NCBI RefSeq assembly: GCF_001311885.1 | Contig: NZ_BBCE01000014.1 | Coordinates: forward strand, 1-64,000 | Direction of reading: 5' to 3' | DNA length: 64,000 nt | Origin: Syntrophomonas palmitatica JCM 14374 | GTDB lineage: Bacteria > Bacillota > Syntrophomonadia > Syntrophomonadales > Syntrophomonadaceae | Shown here: piece after piece, positions 1 through 12,660 of the stretch | How the letters are laid out: every line of letters starts with the position of its first letter | Numbering within the stretch: position 1 is the stretch's first letter | Made by a program: the position numbers and the translations under genes | The notes under the pieces: generated by a model | Seen by the model: the letters and a program-made list of their open reading frames with translations, nothing else | Told to the model about the DNA's origin: nothing | The model's database searches: none

Positions 1-213
1 TGACACCCTGACACCTGGTTTTTGGCGTCCGGTTCCTTTAACCTGAACCAGATCAGGCAGCAGGCGGGCAGAAAAGACTCTAATCAACAATACAGTGATA
101 TAACTTATAATCCGCAAATTGTTATTGGCGATTTATAGAAACTATGGGGAGGAAAATAAAAACAATAGTAGAATAATATTTTTATAAGTATAAAAAAGGA
201 GTGAAACTGTATA

Positions 214-3200
214 GTGAGGGGAATTTTTAAAAGAGCTGTGGTTTTGGGCCTGGTTCTAGCCTTAATGTTGTCTGCCTGTGCGGCGGCACTGGCGGTCGAT
301 CCTCCCAAAACTGACAGCCAGCTTCCCGCAGTAGTGCCGTTGTTTCCTGATGTAAAGGCTGCGGACGGCAATGCGGTATTCATTAATTATGCTGCCAAAA
401 GGGATCTAATCAAAGGGTTTCCCGATGGAGGTTTCCATCCGGCGGAAGCTTTAACCAGAGCCCAGGCAGCCGTACTCCTGGTTAAAGCTGGAGGGATAAA
501 AACCGGGACCAAGCAAACCACCACTTTTAAGGATGTGCCTGCTTCCCACTGGGCATTTGCCAGCATAGCGGCAGCCAGTGAAGCGGGTTATCTCAAGGGC
601 TTTCCCGATGGGACTTTCAAGCCTGAGCAAAAACTCAGCCGTGCCCAGGGGATAAGCCTTTTTTTGCGCCTGTCCAAACAGAGAATGGATCAGGCTGAAT
701 TACCTGCCTTACTCGATATGAGTAAGGACCACTGGGCAGCGCCTTCGGTCGCTACGGCTCTAGAGGCTAAAATGATAGGGTTAAGTTCGGACAAGAAGAA
801 TTTCTATCCGGATGCTGATCTTAGCCGCGGGGATCTGGCTCGGGCTTTAGCCATACTGCTGACAAAAGACCCCGGTTTATACCAGACTCCTCTTAGCCCC
901 AGCCTTAGTGTTAAAAGCGGGGATGTTAAAATAGGTTCTGCAAACGCCAGCGGGGCTGCGGTTCTAAAAACAGGTGACATTATAGATACTGGCGATAAAG
1001 GGGAGGCAGAAATAACTTTCCCGGACGGCAGCGGTTTATTATTGAAAAGCAATACTATACTTGTAATAAAGGAATCCAAAGGCCGGGCTTACATAAAGGC
1101 TGATGGAAATCCTGGAACCGCAGTGGAGAGCTTGAACGTAGAATTAAAACAAGGCAAAATCTTCGGCGCTCTGGCTTCCAGGATAAATGCTAATCCCGAA
1201 ACCGCCAGGGCGGATGATCTTCGCGGTAAAATATCGTCTCTGGTAGCCAGCCTGGGAGACAGACTTGCCAGGATGCTGGCTGCCAATGATAAAGAAGCAC
1301 CCTGGTACAAGACCGCTGAACAAAAAAAGGTTAAAGTCAAGGTGGATATGCCCTGGGGTATTGCCGCTATCAGAGGCAGCTTCTGGAGTAATACGGTCTC
1401 ATCATCGTCATGTTCCACTTCTCTTTTGGAAGGCGATGCCAGCATGACAGCAGGAGGGGGCAGCCAGTCGCTGGCGCCTGGACAAGCCAGTACGGTAGGT
1501 TCAGCAGGCGGAACTCCCTCTGTTCCTACAGTAATGTCCGCTTCTGAAAAGAGCGCCTGGGCTCAAGAAAAGGGTTGGGTGCAGAGCCGTGCGGAAGCCA
1601 TCCAGAACAACCAGGAATCCATTCAGACCCAGATAGCCCCGGGAGAAAAAGCCGCGATTCCAAGCACATCAATAGTTGAAACTGTAAATCAGGCTTTGAG
1701 TCAGGCTCAAACCGGAGCAGTGCCGACTACCCCCGCTTCGGGCGGAACCGGAGGCGGCGGCAGTTATACGCCTTACGTCAGTATCAGCGGATTAAGTGAT
1801 GTTAGTATGTCTGTTTACAGCGCAACCTATCAGACCGTAAGTTTCACTACCAGCCCAACAGCGGATGTAGTAACTGCCGTATATGGCACTCCTGGCATTG
1901 TTTGCCTGGGAACACCGACAATTAACAGTTTGGATATATATCCCATCACAGCCGGAAAAACCACTGTAACGATAACTGCCAGCAAAACCGGCTATACCAA
2001 CGGCAGCGGCACATTTAACGTAACTGTTTACAACCCATTGGGTCAAGTTACGGGCGTAGCCTGGCAGCCATCTCCCAACTGCCGTAAGATTTCCTGGAAT
2101 ACAGTCCCCAACGCTTCAGGTTATCTTGTCAAACTGTTGAAAGGGGCTGCGGTTGTATATCAGACCACCGTGGCTTCAAGTTCATGGGAAGCTGATTTTA
2201 CCACCCAGATAAACAACGACATCATAGCCAACGGAGCTGGTGCCTATACGGCCAAAGTCACAGCTGTCGGCAGTATGACCGCACCTGACTATTATGGTAA
2301 TGGACCTGAGTCTGCGGCCTCATCACCGCGCAGTTTCCTGGCTCAGGTAGGTACCCCGACCTGGACTTCAAGTAATCAAATTAGCTGGAACGATGTATCC
2401 AATGCCACCTGTTACACAGCCAGTCTATATCAGGATGGCGGGACAACAGCAATTGAAACCCAGAATATAAGCCCAGGCGTACAAACATGCACTTTCGCTG
2501 GAGTGAGCACCGGGCATACTTACACCGCTACTGTACAAGCAGTTGGTGATGGAACCAGCTATTTTGATGGACCGATATCAGCCCAATCGGGTGCAAAAAC
2601 ACTGCTGGGTCAGGTAACGGGCCTGAGTTGGTCCGGAACTAACTTGAACTGGACGGCATTAACAACTGCACCTTCCAGTTATGAGGTAAAGCTTTACAAG
2701 GTTGGCACTCCAGATACCCTATCAGGTACCTTCTCTACAAGCGGTACTACCAAAGACCTGAGCAGCAGTTTGACAGTTCCGGGAGAATACTATGCTACTG
2801 TTCAAGCTAAAGGGAACGGGTCCGATATGTCGATGGTCAAGTTTCAGCTGCTTCTACCCATATTATTGTTCTAGATAAAGTTGCCACACCAACATGGACG
2901 GCAAAAACCAGACAGTTGAACTGGGGGTCAGTTGCAGGCGCTTCTAGTTATCAAGTTGTACTAACGGGGCCTAGTGGAACAAAGACCTACAGCTTTGCTG
3001 GCAGTCCGCAATTTATACCTGACAGTGATATGTCTGCTGCCGGGGCTTATACTGCAACTGTTCAGGCTATAAGCAATAATCCCGCATACCTGAATGGCCC
3101 GGCTTCTGATAGTTCAACGCCAATGACAGTACTAAACAAAGTTGCTAAGCCCACCTGGACAACCGATACAGGTATTATTAACTGGGTGGATGTGGATAAC

Positions 3201-3686
3201 GAAACGTCATATACGGTAACCTTACTGAAGGATGGAGCACCATTAGAAACTGTTACAAAAACTGCAGGAAGCATATCACATCCCTTTGGCGGTACTATTG
3301 CATTGAATGGAGCAGGCAATTATAGCGTAACTGTCCAGGCGATAAATTCTGGTACTGATTATATCGATGGCCTGGCTTCGGATGCATCTGAGGAAAGGAC
3401 CGTGGTACAACTTGATTTAGGAGCAGATCCTTGGTGGGGAGGAATAACAGGACATGTTATTTACTGGAATAATATAGACAATGAAACAGGCTATCAGGTC
3501 ATACTTAAAAAAGACGGTAATGTAGTTGAATGCCAAAACATCGAAAGTACTACTGCTTACTGGTATGATTTTGATTACCGAATGAATGGAGTAACCGGAT
3601 CATTTACAGTTGATGTTAAAGCTTTAGGTAATGGAACAAATTATGCCAATAGCATTCCCAGGACATCAGCAGCACATGTTCATTAA
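214..3686 (+). CDS. SLH-anchored surface protein with FecR-like and fibronectin-III-like repeats (one frameshift)
   Basis: Likely cell-surface protein held to the wall by its N-terminal SLH domains. A GTG start follows an AAGGAG site. The N-terminus is a signal peptide; the sequence LSAC around residue 22 fits a lipobox, although cleavage after the later ALA is also possible. Three SLH domains span about residues 45-95, 105-152 and 165-220 (motifs GFPDGGF, GFPDGTF). A FecR-like domain follows (about 230-420, ending near PWGIAAIRGSFW), then a Gly/Thr linker, an Ig-like segment and about six fibronectin-III-like repeats of the type ..VxTPTWT..ISW.... The frame breaks near 2831: adding one base in ATGTCGATGG continues the repeat array to 3686. 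The SLH and FecR assignments are firm in pattern; ligand and role are unknown. Confidence 0.8.
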
Positions 3687-3707
3687 AAAACAGTAAAACC
3701 AATTTTT

Positions 3708-3737
3708 TGCCCTCGCTTCGGCGGGGGCTTTTTTTTG
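3708..3737 (+). terminator. Rho-independent terminator after the first SLH protein
   Basis: An 8-bp GC-rich stem with a TTCG tetraloop (GCCCTCGC / GCGGGGGC, one G-T pair) at 3709-3728 is followed by a run of eight T. It lies about 20 bases after the stop codon of the repaired gene, which supports 3686 as the true end. Confidence 0.9.
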
Positions 3738-3959
3738 GACAAATACACGGGAATGGTTTATGGCGCGAAAAGAAATTGGTGAAGTAGAATTTTTAAGCGG
3801 ATTAAATCATCTTTTATATCTAATGGCTATATAATTTTAGATATTATGGTTGATATTGTAATTAAAATATAATACATTATATTTGATAGTAAATAGAAGT
3901 GTAAGTAATATATGTAAGATATAATCCGGGATAAGCTGATTAAGGCGAGAGGGGATATT

Positions 3960-6900
3960 ATGATAGGGATAACCGGGTACTGGCGTGGAAAGAAACTAGG
4001 GAGATTAACCATGGTCATTTTGGCCTTGCTCATTCTGTTGGGCTCGTGTCCCATGCCCCTGCAAGCCGGCAGAATCTCCCTTCCCCACCCATCAATGCTA
4101 ATGCCATACCAATAGTAAATACTACTCCTGCTGCAGGAGCTAATGCTGGTCCAGCAGGAAGTTCTGCTTCTACCCCTTTGCCTTTACCCGCCATATCCTT
4201 GTCCGCTGCAGATACACCCGGTTTTAGCACAGAAACCAATTCATTTTCATCTCCCTATTCCAGCCTTAATAATTCCGCTCCTCCCGATGCTACTACCGAG
4301 GCTAAAGTTGAAAGATTATTAGTTAATATGCCCCTGCTATTTATCGAAAATCAGGGTCAGACAGATAAACAAGTCTCCTACTACATACAGGGAAGACAGG
4401 GCAGTGTGTACTTCACTTCGCAGGGCATGACTATGACCTTTGTGAAAAAAACGGATTTTCCTGAGCAACCCGAACGGGGCTGCCCATTCGGAATAGACAA
4501 AACGGAAAACATTCCCCGAAGCTGGACCGTGAAGCTCGACTTCATAGACGCCTACCCTGGCGTAATTCCCCGGGGCCAGGAAAAGGCTGAAACCCAAATA
4601 TCCTATTTCAAAGGTGAAAAAGATAAATGGAAAACCGGACTCCCCACTTATACCCGGCTGGTCTACGCGGACCTGTGGCCAGGCATCGATCTCGTATTTT
4701 ACTGTGAAGGCAGTACCTTGAAATATGAATTCATTGTTCAGACAGGAGCCGACCCTGCGAATATCCGCCTGGCCTGGCGGGGCGCGGAACAGGTCAGTGT
4801 CAACCAAAAGGGCCAGATGGAAATTAAGACCCCCCTGGGCAGTTTCGCCGATGACGCCCCCCTTGCCTGGCAGGTAGAGTCAGGAAAGCGGTCTGCAGTT
4901 AAAGTCAGTTATTGCCTGAACCAAAGTCAACAAGATAATACCCAATGGGGATTCAATCTGAACACCTACGATACAAACAAGCAGCTTATTATTGACCCGG
5001 CAGTAATAGATTACTGTGGCTATATAGGTGGATCCGGAATGGACTGGGGTAGTGGTATAGCGGTGGACAGCTTAGGGCGGGCTTATGTAACGGGACGTAC
5101 GGATGACGGTACAGGATTTCCCGTCAGCGCAGGAGCATTAGATGATAGCCATAATGGCAACCCAGATGTTTTTGTGGCCCGGGTAAATGTTAACGGTACG
5201 GCTTTTGAATACTGCGGCTTTATCGGCGGTTCACAATGTGAATGGGGCGAGAGAATTGCAGTGGACAGCATCGGGCGGGCCTATGTAATTGGACCTACGA
5301 ATTCGACCCAAAATCTTGGTTTCCCTGTCAGCGGAGGTCTGTGTATTACTCATAAGGGTATGTATGATACTTTTGTTGCTCGAATAAATCCTGATGGTTC
5401 AGTATTAGAATATTGCGGTTATATCGGAGGCTCAAATTCAGACTGGGGTAAAGGTATCGCGGTTGATAGCACCGGGCAGGCATATGTAACAGGTTATACA
5501 CAGTCAGCAGACTTTCCTGCCAGTGTTAGGGGGCTGGATAGCAGCTACAATGGAGGATGTGATGCCTTTGTTGCCCGGATAAACGCAAGTGGCACCGCGC
5601 TGGACTACTGTGGCTATATTGGCGGTTCAGGGGATGATATCGGACGAGGTATAGCTGTAGATAGTATCGGGCAGGCATATGTAACAGGAAATACAGAGTC
5701 TAACAGTGGATTTCCAATTGGTCTGGGAGCATTTGACAACAGCTATAACGGGAATCGGGATGCTTTTGTGGCAAAGGTCAATGTTAATGGTACCGCCCTA
5801 GATTATTGCAGTTATATCGGCGGTTCTCAGAATGATGAGGGTTTTGGCATCGCGGTAGATGGCAGCGGACGGGCTTATATAACAGGAGATACATGGTCAG
5901 CGGATTTTCCCTTTATAGTCGGGCCAAACGCCAGTTTTAATGGCGGAGTGCAGGTATTTGTTGCTCGCATAACTTCTGATGGAAGCAACTTAGAATATTG
6001 TGGCTATATAAATGAAATTACTGCCCGTAGTATTGTGATTGACAGCAATAACCGGGCATATATAACCGGCGGTTGTTACGCCTTTGTTGCACGGGTGAAG
6101 GATGATGGGAAGGCACTCGATTACCTCATATATATCATGGGCACCTCAGGAAACCATCACAGTCAAGGGATAGCATTAGACAACAGCGGTCGAATATATG
6201 TAGCAGGTTCTACCGACAATTATAACTTTCAACCCGTTGTGGGGCCCGATACCAGCTTTAATGGTGGACAATCTGATGCCTTCGTAGCACGGGTTTGTTT
6301 TCTAAGCAGCCAAAGTGATATTATATCCTTTACCCTTCCTCAGCAGACCGGGGCAGCGACCATAAATACTACTGCCCATACCGTAAACATCGAAGTGGCC
6401 TATGGCACTGACCGCAGCAGCTTGATACCTACGATTGGCATATCGGAAGCGGCGGTTATAGATTATACCTACGGAACACCCTTAAACTTTACCAATCCTG
6501 TTAATTTTACTATCACAGCCGAGGATGGCAGCATCCAGACCTGGACTGTCACCGTTACCGTTCATCCACCATCTACAAATGCTAACCTTTCCAACATTAC
6601 TATTAGTGATGGCACGATTACACCAGGTTTTAACCCTGCTTATGCAAGCTACAATGTCAGTGTTCTTAATAGTGTAACTAGCATCAAAATAACCCCCACA
6701 GGGCAAGATTTTACAGCCAATATAAAGGTAAACGGCAATGATGTTGCAAGTGGTGCAGCCTATGGTCCGATCAATCTGAATGTGGGTAATAATCTCATAA
6801 CAATCCTGGTAACAGCCGAGGATACAAGTATAACAAAAACCTATAATGTCACCGTCACCCGCGCGGCTTCAAACAACGCTTATTTATCCAAGCTTGATCT

Positions 6901-9355
6901 CAGCTCAGGCATACTGAATCCTGGATTTTCTGCTGGTCATTACAGCTATACTGCCAGTGTTGCTAATTTGGTCAGCAGTATAAACATAACCCCCACAACA
7001 CAGAACAGTAACGCAATTGTAAAGATAAACGGCAATGCTGCCGTTAACGGGGCACCCTATGGACCTATCAACCTGGTGGTAGGGCCCAATACCCTAACGA
7101 TTTTGATAACAGCCCAGGATACGATAACAACCAAAACCTATACCGTAACCGTTACCCGACTTCCTTCCAGCAATGCCGGCCTGTCAGGTTTGAGCCTAAG
7201 CAGCGGCATTTTGTCTCCGGGTTTTAATGCAGGAACTACTACATATACCGCCAGTGTGGACAACGATATAGCAAACGTAAGCATAACTCCCACTCTAGAT
7301 GACAGCAACGCTTCAGTAAAAGTAAATGAGAGTATTGTCACCAGTGGCACTGCTTCCAATCCCATATACTTAAATGTGGGAGACAACATAATAACAGTTT
7401 TAATAACAGCCCAGGATATGACAACAACCAAAACCTATACCTTAACCGTTACCCGACTTCCTTCCAGCAATGCCGACCTGTCAGGTTTGAGCCTAAGCAG
7501 CGGCATACTGTCTCCCGGCTTTGACGCAGGAACTACTAACTACACCGCCGTAGTCGGCAATGAAATAACCAATCTGAATGTAACCTGTGTAACTGAGAGT
7601 GTTTATGCTACATTAACTATAAACGGCAACATCGCTTTTAGGGGTGTACCTTATGGCCCTGTCAATCTGGCAATAGGGGCCAATCCTATAACTATATCCG
7701 TAACCGCCCAGGATAATGTTACCACTAAGGGTTATACACTAACGGTTCATCGTGCTCCTTCCAGCAATGCCAGGCTTTCAGAACTGAGCCTCAGTCAGGG
7801 TGATCTGATTCCAGCGTTTGATCCTGCTGTTATGAACTATAGTGTAAATCTGCCTTACACCGCAGATCGACTCATCGTCACCCCCACCGTATCGGACAAC
7901 GTATACGGAGCTGTGACTGTAAACAATCAGGCTACAGTCAGCGGAGTGCCTTTCGGGCCTATCAGCCTCAACCACGGTAGCAATATCATTGATATTAATG
8001 TAACCGCCCAGGATGGCAGCAGTCAGACCTATACCATAAATGCCAACCGCGCTATCAAACCTTTAAGCAATGCCGATCTGGCCAACTTAAGCCTCAGCCA
8101 GGGAAGATTGATCCCAACATTTGCCCCCGGTATAACTTCATACCGTGCCTATGTGACCCCAAATAATACAAGTATTAATATTACCGCTACCGTGGCCGAA
8201 TCAGTTTATGCCAGAGTCACAATAGATAATACCCCTGCGATCAGCGGGTCAGCTTTTGGGCCAATAAATTTAAATATAGGTAACAATAATGTGGTTATTA
8301 GGGTTACCGCCCAGGATGGCAGCCTAAAAGACTATAACCTTATTGTTATCCGACTTAACAACAATAGCGATTCTTCACCCCAGGGTAATAACGGAGTTAT
8401 AGATTCTAGAGGCGGCAGTGCAACTGGGTTAAATGTAATTGTAACCATACCTCCCGGTGCGGTGGAAGAACGTATAAGAGTAGAAATCAGCAGGGTTGTC
8501 GATACCAGTTGGCTCAAGCTTGTTGATGGGGCCAAAATAATCAGCGATGTTATGGAAATCGTTAAGGATAAAAGCTGCAATTTCAAGAAAAATGTAACCA
8601 TCAGCATTAAATTTGATCCTAGTAGTGTAGATGAAAGCAAATATGATCTTAAAATATGTTATTATGATAACGATAAGCAAAGCTGGGTTCCTTTGGATAA
8701 TAATATGATTGACAAAACCACTCAACAGGGCAGCGGTGAAATAAACCACTTAACTAAATTCGCCCTGATAGCCTTTCCGAGAACAGCCGCCGTCCCAACA
8801 ATACAGCCATCGTTAGCAGTCTCTGCCAATAGTGAAGGCGTTGAACTAAATGATATTTCCGGGCACTGGGCAGAAAAGACAATTCAAGAACTAATAGACA
8901 TGGAAATAATAAGCGGCTACCCGGACGGTAGTTTTAAACCTGACAAAATTATCAGCCGGGCCGAATTTGCGGTTATACTGGTGAAAGCTTTAAGATTGCA
9001 ACCTTCTTCAGGTAAAACCTTTAAAGATTCCTATTTACACTGGGCCAAAGATTATATCAGCGCTGCTTATGCAGCAGGAATTATTAAAGGATTTAATGAG
9101 GATAACTTTGGTCCTGATGAAAACATCATTCGCGAAGAGATGGCGGTAATGATATTTAAAGCAGCCCAAATTGCCCCTGTCAGCGAAATTAAAAATTTCA
9201 AAAATCTTATCAAGATTTCAGGCTGGGCCAGGGAGGCCGTGGCTGCAGCTATTACTGCAGGCATAATAAAGGGTTATCCTGACGGGAGTTTTAGGCCCAA
9301 GGCCAAAACTACCCGGGCCGAAGCGGCCAGCATAATTATTAGGATAATAAAATAA
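3960..9355 (+). CDS. Giant SLH surface protein: SBBP propeller repeats, cadherin-like beta-sandwich repeats, ZU5-like domain
   Basis: Secreted, wall-anchored protein of about 1,800 residues. A signal peptide (positively charged, then VILALLILLGS..PLQA) starts at ATG 3960 behind a GAGAGGGG site but is in another frame from the body, which is open from 4046; one indel between about 4050 and 4080 joins them. Order by residue counted from 4046: a DUF7948-like N-domain (FIENQGQ, about 98-320); seven SBBP beta-propeller repeats of form YCGYIGGS..D.G.GIAVDS.G.AYVTG (320-750); an Ig-like segment; six cadherin-like beta-sandwich repeats of about 98 residues (840-1435); a ZU5-like domain (IPPGAVEE, about 1450-1590); and three C-terminal SLH domains (GYPDGSF twice). 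The architecture suggests an extracellular scaffold or adhesin. Target unknown. Confidence 0.82.
7116..7547 (+). repeat. Near-identical tandem DNA repeat inside the beta-sandwich array
   Basis: Bases from about 7116 and from about 7413 repeat each other at a period of 297 bp (99 codons) with only scattered differences; for example CGACTTCCTTCCAGCAATGC occurs at both about 7159 and 7456. The other beta-sandwich repeats in the same gene have diverged at DNA level, so this pair looks like the most recent domain duplication. Confidence 0.8.
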
Positions 9356-9393
9356 AAAGTATTAGTACCCAAGTATAGCACCCAAAAACCATG

Positions 9394-9419
9394 AATCCCC
9401 TTTAGAAAGGGGATTTTTT
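9394..9419 (+). terminator. Rho-independent terminator after the giant SLH gene
   Basis: Perfect stem AATCCCCTTT / AAAGGGGATT with an AGA-type loop, followed by TTTTT. It lies 38 bases after the stop codon. Confidence 0.9.
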
Positions 9420-9621
9420 CACGCAGGGCTTAACTGACAGGTTAATCATGTTTTGCATTTTGAGCACAGAAAGATTACAAAAAAACAGGGAATGCGGACC
9501 TGTAAAAGCAGGGAAAAACATCCTGGATAGCGAAATAAGGGTTAAAGTTTCTGATTTTTCTGGCAAGATGCCATATTGCCGGCAGGGAATACCGTAATAA
9601 TTTATAGTGGGGGTTTGAGCA

Positions 9622-11396
9622 ATGAATAAGGAGCAGACAATGGATTACCATGTTAATGCTATCAAAGACCTGGCCAGAACCCAGCCCCGTTCATTGGGTG
9701 CGGAAATCGAAAAGCTAGCCCGGGATAAACCTCTGCATACAGCCATTTATTATGAAGAACGTAAAATAAATTATCAGGAATTTAATAAGCTGGCCAATCG
9801 CTATGCTAATTATTTTTTCAACCAGGGCTTTAAGAAAGGTGATGTAGTAGCCCTGCTCATGCCAAACCGCCCCGAGTATTTGACAGCGGTGGTCGGCCTT
9901 AGCAAGTTGGGCGTGATCGTCGCGCTTATTAACAGCGAGGTGCGGGGCGAAGTTTTGGCGGCAGGAATCAATATGGTTGAGGCCAAGGCCGTTATCATGG
10001 GGCATGAATTCGTGGAACTATACCAGACCATAGCTGAGAGGATAAGGCTGCACTTCCCGGCCCGCCTTATGGTGGAAACGGAAGACCAGGCGGTTTTGCT
10101 ACCCGAACATTATGAAGATTTGAATAAACTTTTAAAATCAGCTGCTGAGGATAATCCTCCTGTCACTGCTGATATTAACAGTGATGATATTCTGGCCATA
10201 ATCTTTGCCGCAGGGACCTTCGGAGACCGCAAAGCGGTACCGGTCTTGCAGAAGAGATTTTTAAGCGTTGGACATAAAGCCGGCGCTTTTTGCCATATGA
10301 ATGGTGATAGGGTCTTATATATGAGTCTGCCGCTGCATCTGAACAGCGGTTTCAATGTTTGTTTTGGCAGTATGGCAGTCAACGGCTGCAGTATGGTTAT
10401 AAAGAAGCGTTTTTCGGTGCACCAGTTCTGGGATGACATCCGTAAGTACCAGGCTGATTACTTCGTAGGTGTGGGCGAAATGTGCCGCTATATTTACAGT
10501 TTGCCGGAGCTGCCGGGGATGCAGATAATCCGCTGGATACTGTAATTTGCAACGGCATGTGGGGCGGTCTGATTGAACCATTTCGCAAGCGTTTTAATTT
10601 GCGGCATGTTATAGAAATTTACGGTACTACTGAGGGAGTGGGGAGTTTTATAAACCATGAGGAAGTCTTGGACAAATGCGGCAACCTTACTTTGGGAGGC
10701 ATGCGCCAGGGAGAAGTAGCCCGGTGCAATTTTGATACCGGTGAATTAATGCGCGATGATAATGGCCGCGTTTTAAAATGTGAACCAGGCCGCGTGGGGG
10801 TATTACTCTGTGAAATCAATGATTTGAATCCGTTTACGGGTTATATCAACGATGAAGAAGCCACTCAGGCTAAAATAGTCAAAAATGCCTTCCAGGATGG
10901 CGATGAATATTTTAATACCTATGATCTGGTTGAACTTGACGAGGGTGAATACATTTCCTTTGTGGATCGCCTGGGGGATGCCTACCGCTGGAAAGGCAAA
11001 ACCGTGTCTGCCCATCAGGTAGCTGATGTTATTATGAAATATTTTGGTCCAATAGAAGATGCGACGGTTTACGGGGTGAAAATACCGGGATTTGAAGGTC
11101 GCTGCGGTATGGCGGCGATTAAGTTCCTCGAAGGAGAGAAGATGGAATGGCCCAAGTTTCTGCAATATTTGAACAACCGTATGCCTGAGCATGCCCGGCC
11201 CCTGTTTTTCCGTGTCATTGACCAGATCGAAGGGGATGAATTACTGGAGGACTGGAAAATGAACTTTAAGAAAGACGGTTTCTCGCCTGAAGTGGTCAAA
11301 GACCCTATGTTTTACCTGGACCCGGTGAAAAAAGCCATTATGCCTCTAACCCCGGAGGTATATAAAGACATCGTGGATAATAAGATTCAGTTTTAG
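9622..11396 (+). CDS. Long-chain acyl-CoA synthetase, FATP-like (one frameshift)
   Basis: Predicted ATP-dependent fatty acid:CoA ligase of the ANL superfamily, closest in layout to FATP/very-long-chain synthetases. The start follows a purine-rich GTGGGGG. The C-terminal half carries YGTTEG and the acidic adenylate-binding region. The usual P-loop TSGTTGxPK is degenerate here: residues 195-206 read FAAGTFGDRKAV, keeping the GT, the second G and the lysine but losing the TS and proline. The frame breaks near 10517 where GGGG should be GGGGG; restoring one G joins LPELPG to DADNP. The next gene is a PhaC-like protein, so a role in supplying acyl-CoA for storage polymer or syntrophic fatty acid metabolism is plausible. 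The weak P-loop leaves activity uncertain. Confidence 0.82.
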
Positions 11397-11445
11397 AACA
11401 TTATACACCTGTTGATTGAGCCGAAGACGGAAAGGAATGGTGTGA

Positions 11446-12564
11446 ATGAAATTCGATAATATGGATGAACTGCTGGATATCACCCACGACTATCTTTTAA
11501 AAGTAAACCCTTTTTATCGGGAATTTCTCAAAGCCTATCGTTATTACAGCATATTGGACAGTATACAGCATTCTGATCAGGGTTGGTCGACAGTGAATAA
11601 CGTAATCTATGAGAATCAAACCCTGCGTCTCAGGCATTTTCCCAACCGGCGGAAAAAAAGTGAGGAAAAAAGGCCGGTCCTGATTTTGCCTCCTCAAGCC
11701 GGACACCATTCTAATTTGGCTGACTATTCGGCGGCTCAAAGCCTGGTAAGGGTCTTTCACCAGTATGGTTATGATGTGTACGTTTGCCACTGGCTGTCAG
11801 CAACTCCTGAATATAAGGACCTGGGAATGAATGATTATATTCGCCTAACCGATGAGGCTGTAGACCAGATTCGTGAACGCACCGGGGTTTATAAAATACA
11901 CATAGTGGGGCAGTGTCAGGGAGGATGGCAGTCGGCTATTTATACCTCCCTGCACCAGGATAAAATATCGACCCTGGTAACAGCCGCTGCGCCTATTGAC
12001 CTTTATGCCGCTCCTTCGGAAATCGTGGACAATGCCCAGCTGCCGGATGAGTTTTTTGAGTTCCTGGTGGCCCGGGGCAATGGACTTATGAACGGCAAGT
12101 TCATTCTCTGGGGCTTTAAAAATATGCAGGCTGAGGAACATTATGTACGCAAATACTTCAGACTGTGGCAGATGATTAAGGACGGGGACGAAGACGCCAT
12201 TAAGCGATTTATCCATTTTGAGAATTGGTATGAGTATACCCAGTATTTGCCGGGTCGTTTTTACCTGGATATAATCAAACACATATTTAAAGGCAATAAG
12301 CTTACCAAGCCGGGCAGTTTTTCTCTGGATGGCAAGCCCGTAGATTTGCGCAATATCACTTGCCCGGTTATCATTATGGCTGGCAAGAAAGATCATATTA
12401 CCCCGCCGCCGCAGGCCTTTGCCCTGAAAAACCTGGTAAGCACACCGCCCGAGGATGTAGTGGAAATACTGACTGAAGGCGGGCATATAGGCACTTTGAT
12501 GGGAACTGAAGCCCTGCGTGAAGATTGGACCGCGGTGAATGAGGTATTAAAGCTGGCTATATAA
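11446..12564 (+). CDS. PhaC-like alpha/beta hydrolase (class III-like polyhydroxyalkanoate synthase or depolymerase)
   Basis: A protein of 372 residues, close to the size of class III PhaC (about 355). It contains the PHA synthase lipase-like box G-x-C-x-G-G as GQCQGG, with the nucleophile Cys157, followed by an Asp in AGKKDHITP and a His in GGHIGTLMG that complete a Cys-Asp-His triad. Synthases of this family polymerise hydroxyacyl-CoA into storage polyester; some relatives depolymerise it. A Cys nucleophile favours the synthase side. No PhaE or PhaR partner is visible nearby. It lies 49 bases after the acyl-CoA synthetase, probably in the same transcript. The ATG follows GGAAAGG. Confidence 0.78.
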   Translation: MKFDNMDELLDITHDYLLKVNPFYREFLKAYRYYSILDSIQHSDQGWSTVNNVIYENQTLRLRHFPNRRKKSEEKRPVLILPPQAGHHSNLADYSAAQSLVRVFHQYGYDVYVCHWLSATPEYKDLGMNDYIRLTDEAVDQIRERTGVYKIHIVGQCQGGWQSAIYTSLHQDKISTLVTAAAPIDLYAAPSEIVDNAQLPDEFFEFLVARGNGLMNGKFILWGFKNMQAEEHYVRKYFRLWQMIKDGDEDAIKRFIHFENWYEYTQYLPGRFYLDIIKHIFKGNKLTKPGSFSLDGKPVDLRNITCPVIIMAGKKDHITPPPQAFALKNLVSTPPEDVVEILTEGGHIGTLMGTEALREDWTAVNEVLKLAI

Positions 12565-12660
12565 TCCGCATATTGCATGAGAGCATTTGCGATATTTATC
12601 ATATAATAGAACAATATTATTATACCGGTTATATACCGGTATTACTTTTGGGAAAATGAG

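Noticed and set aside
105-383. Minus-strand frame at the left edge
   Set aside because: It overlaps the promoter, ribosome site and signal peptide of the SLH protein and has a low-complexity Phe/Tyr-rich end; no family resemblance.
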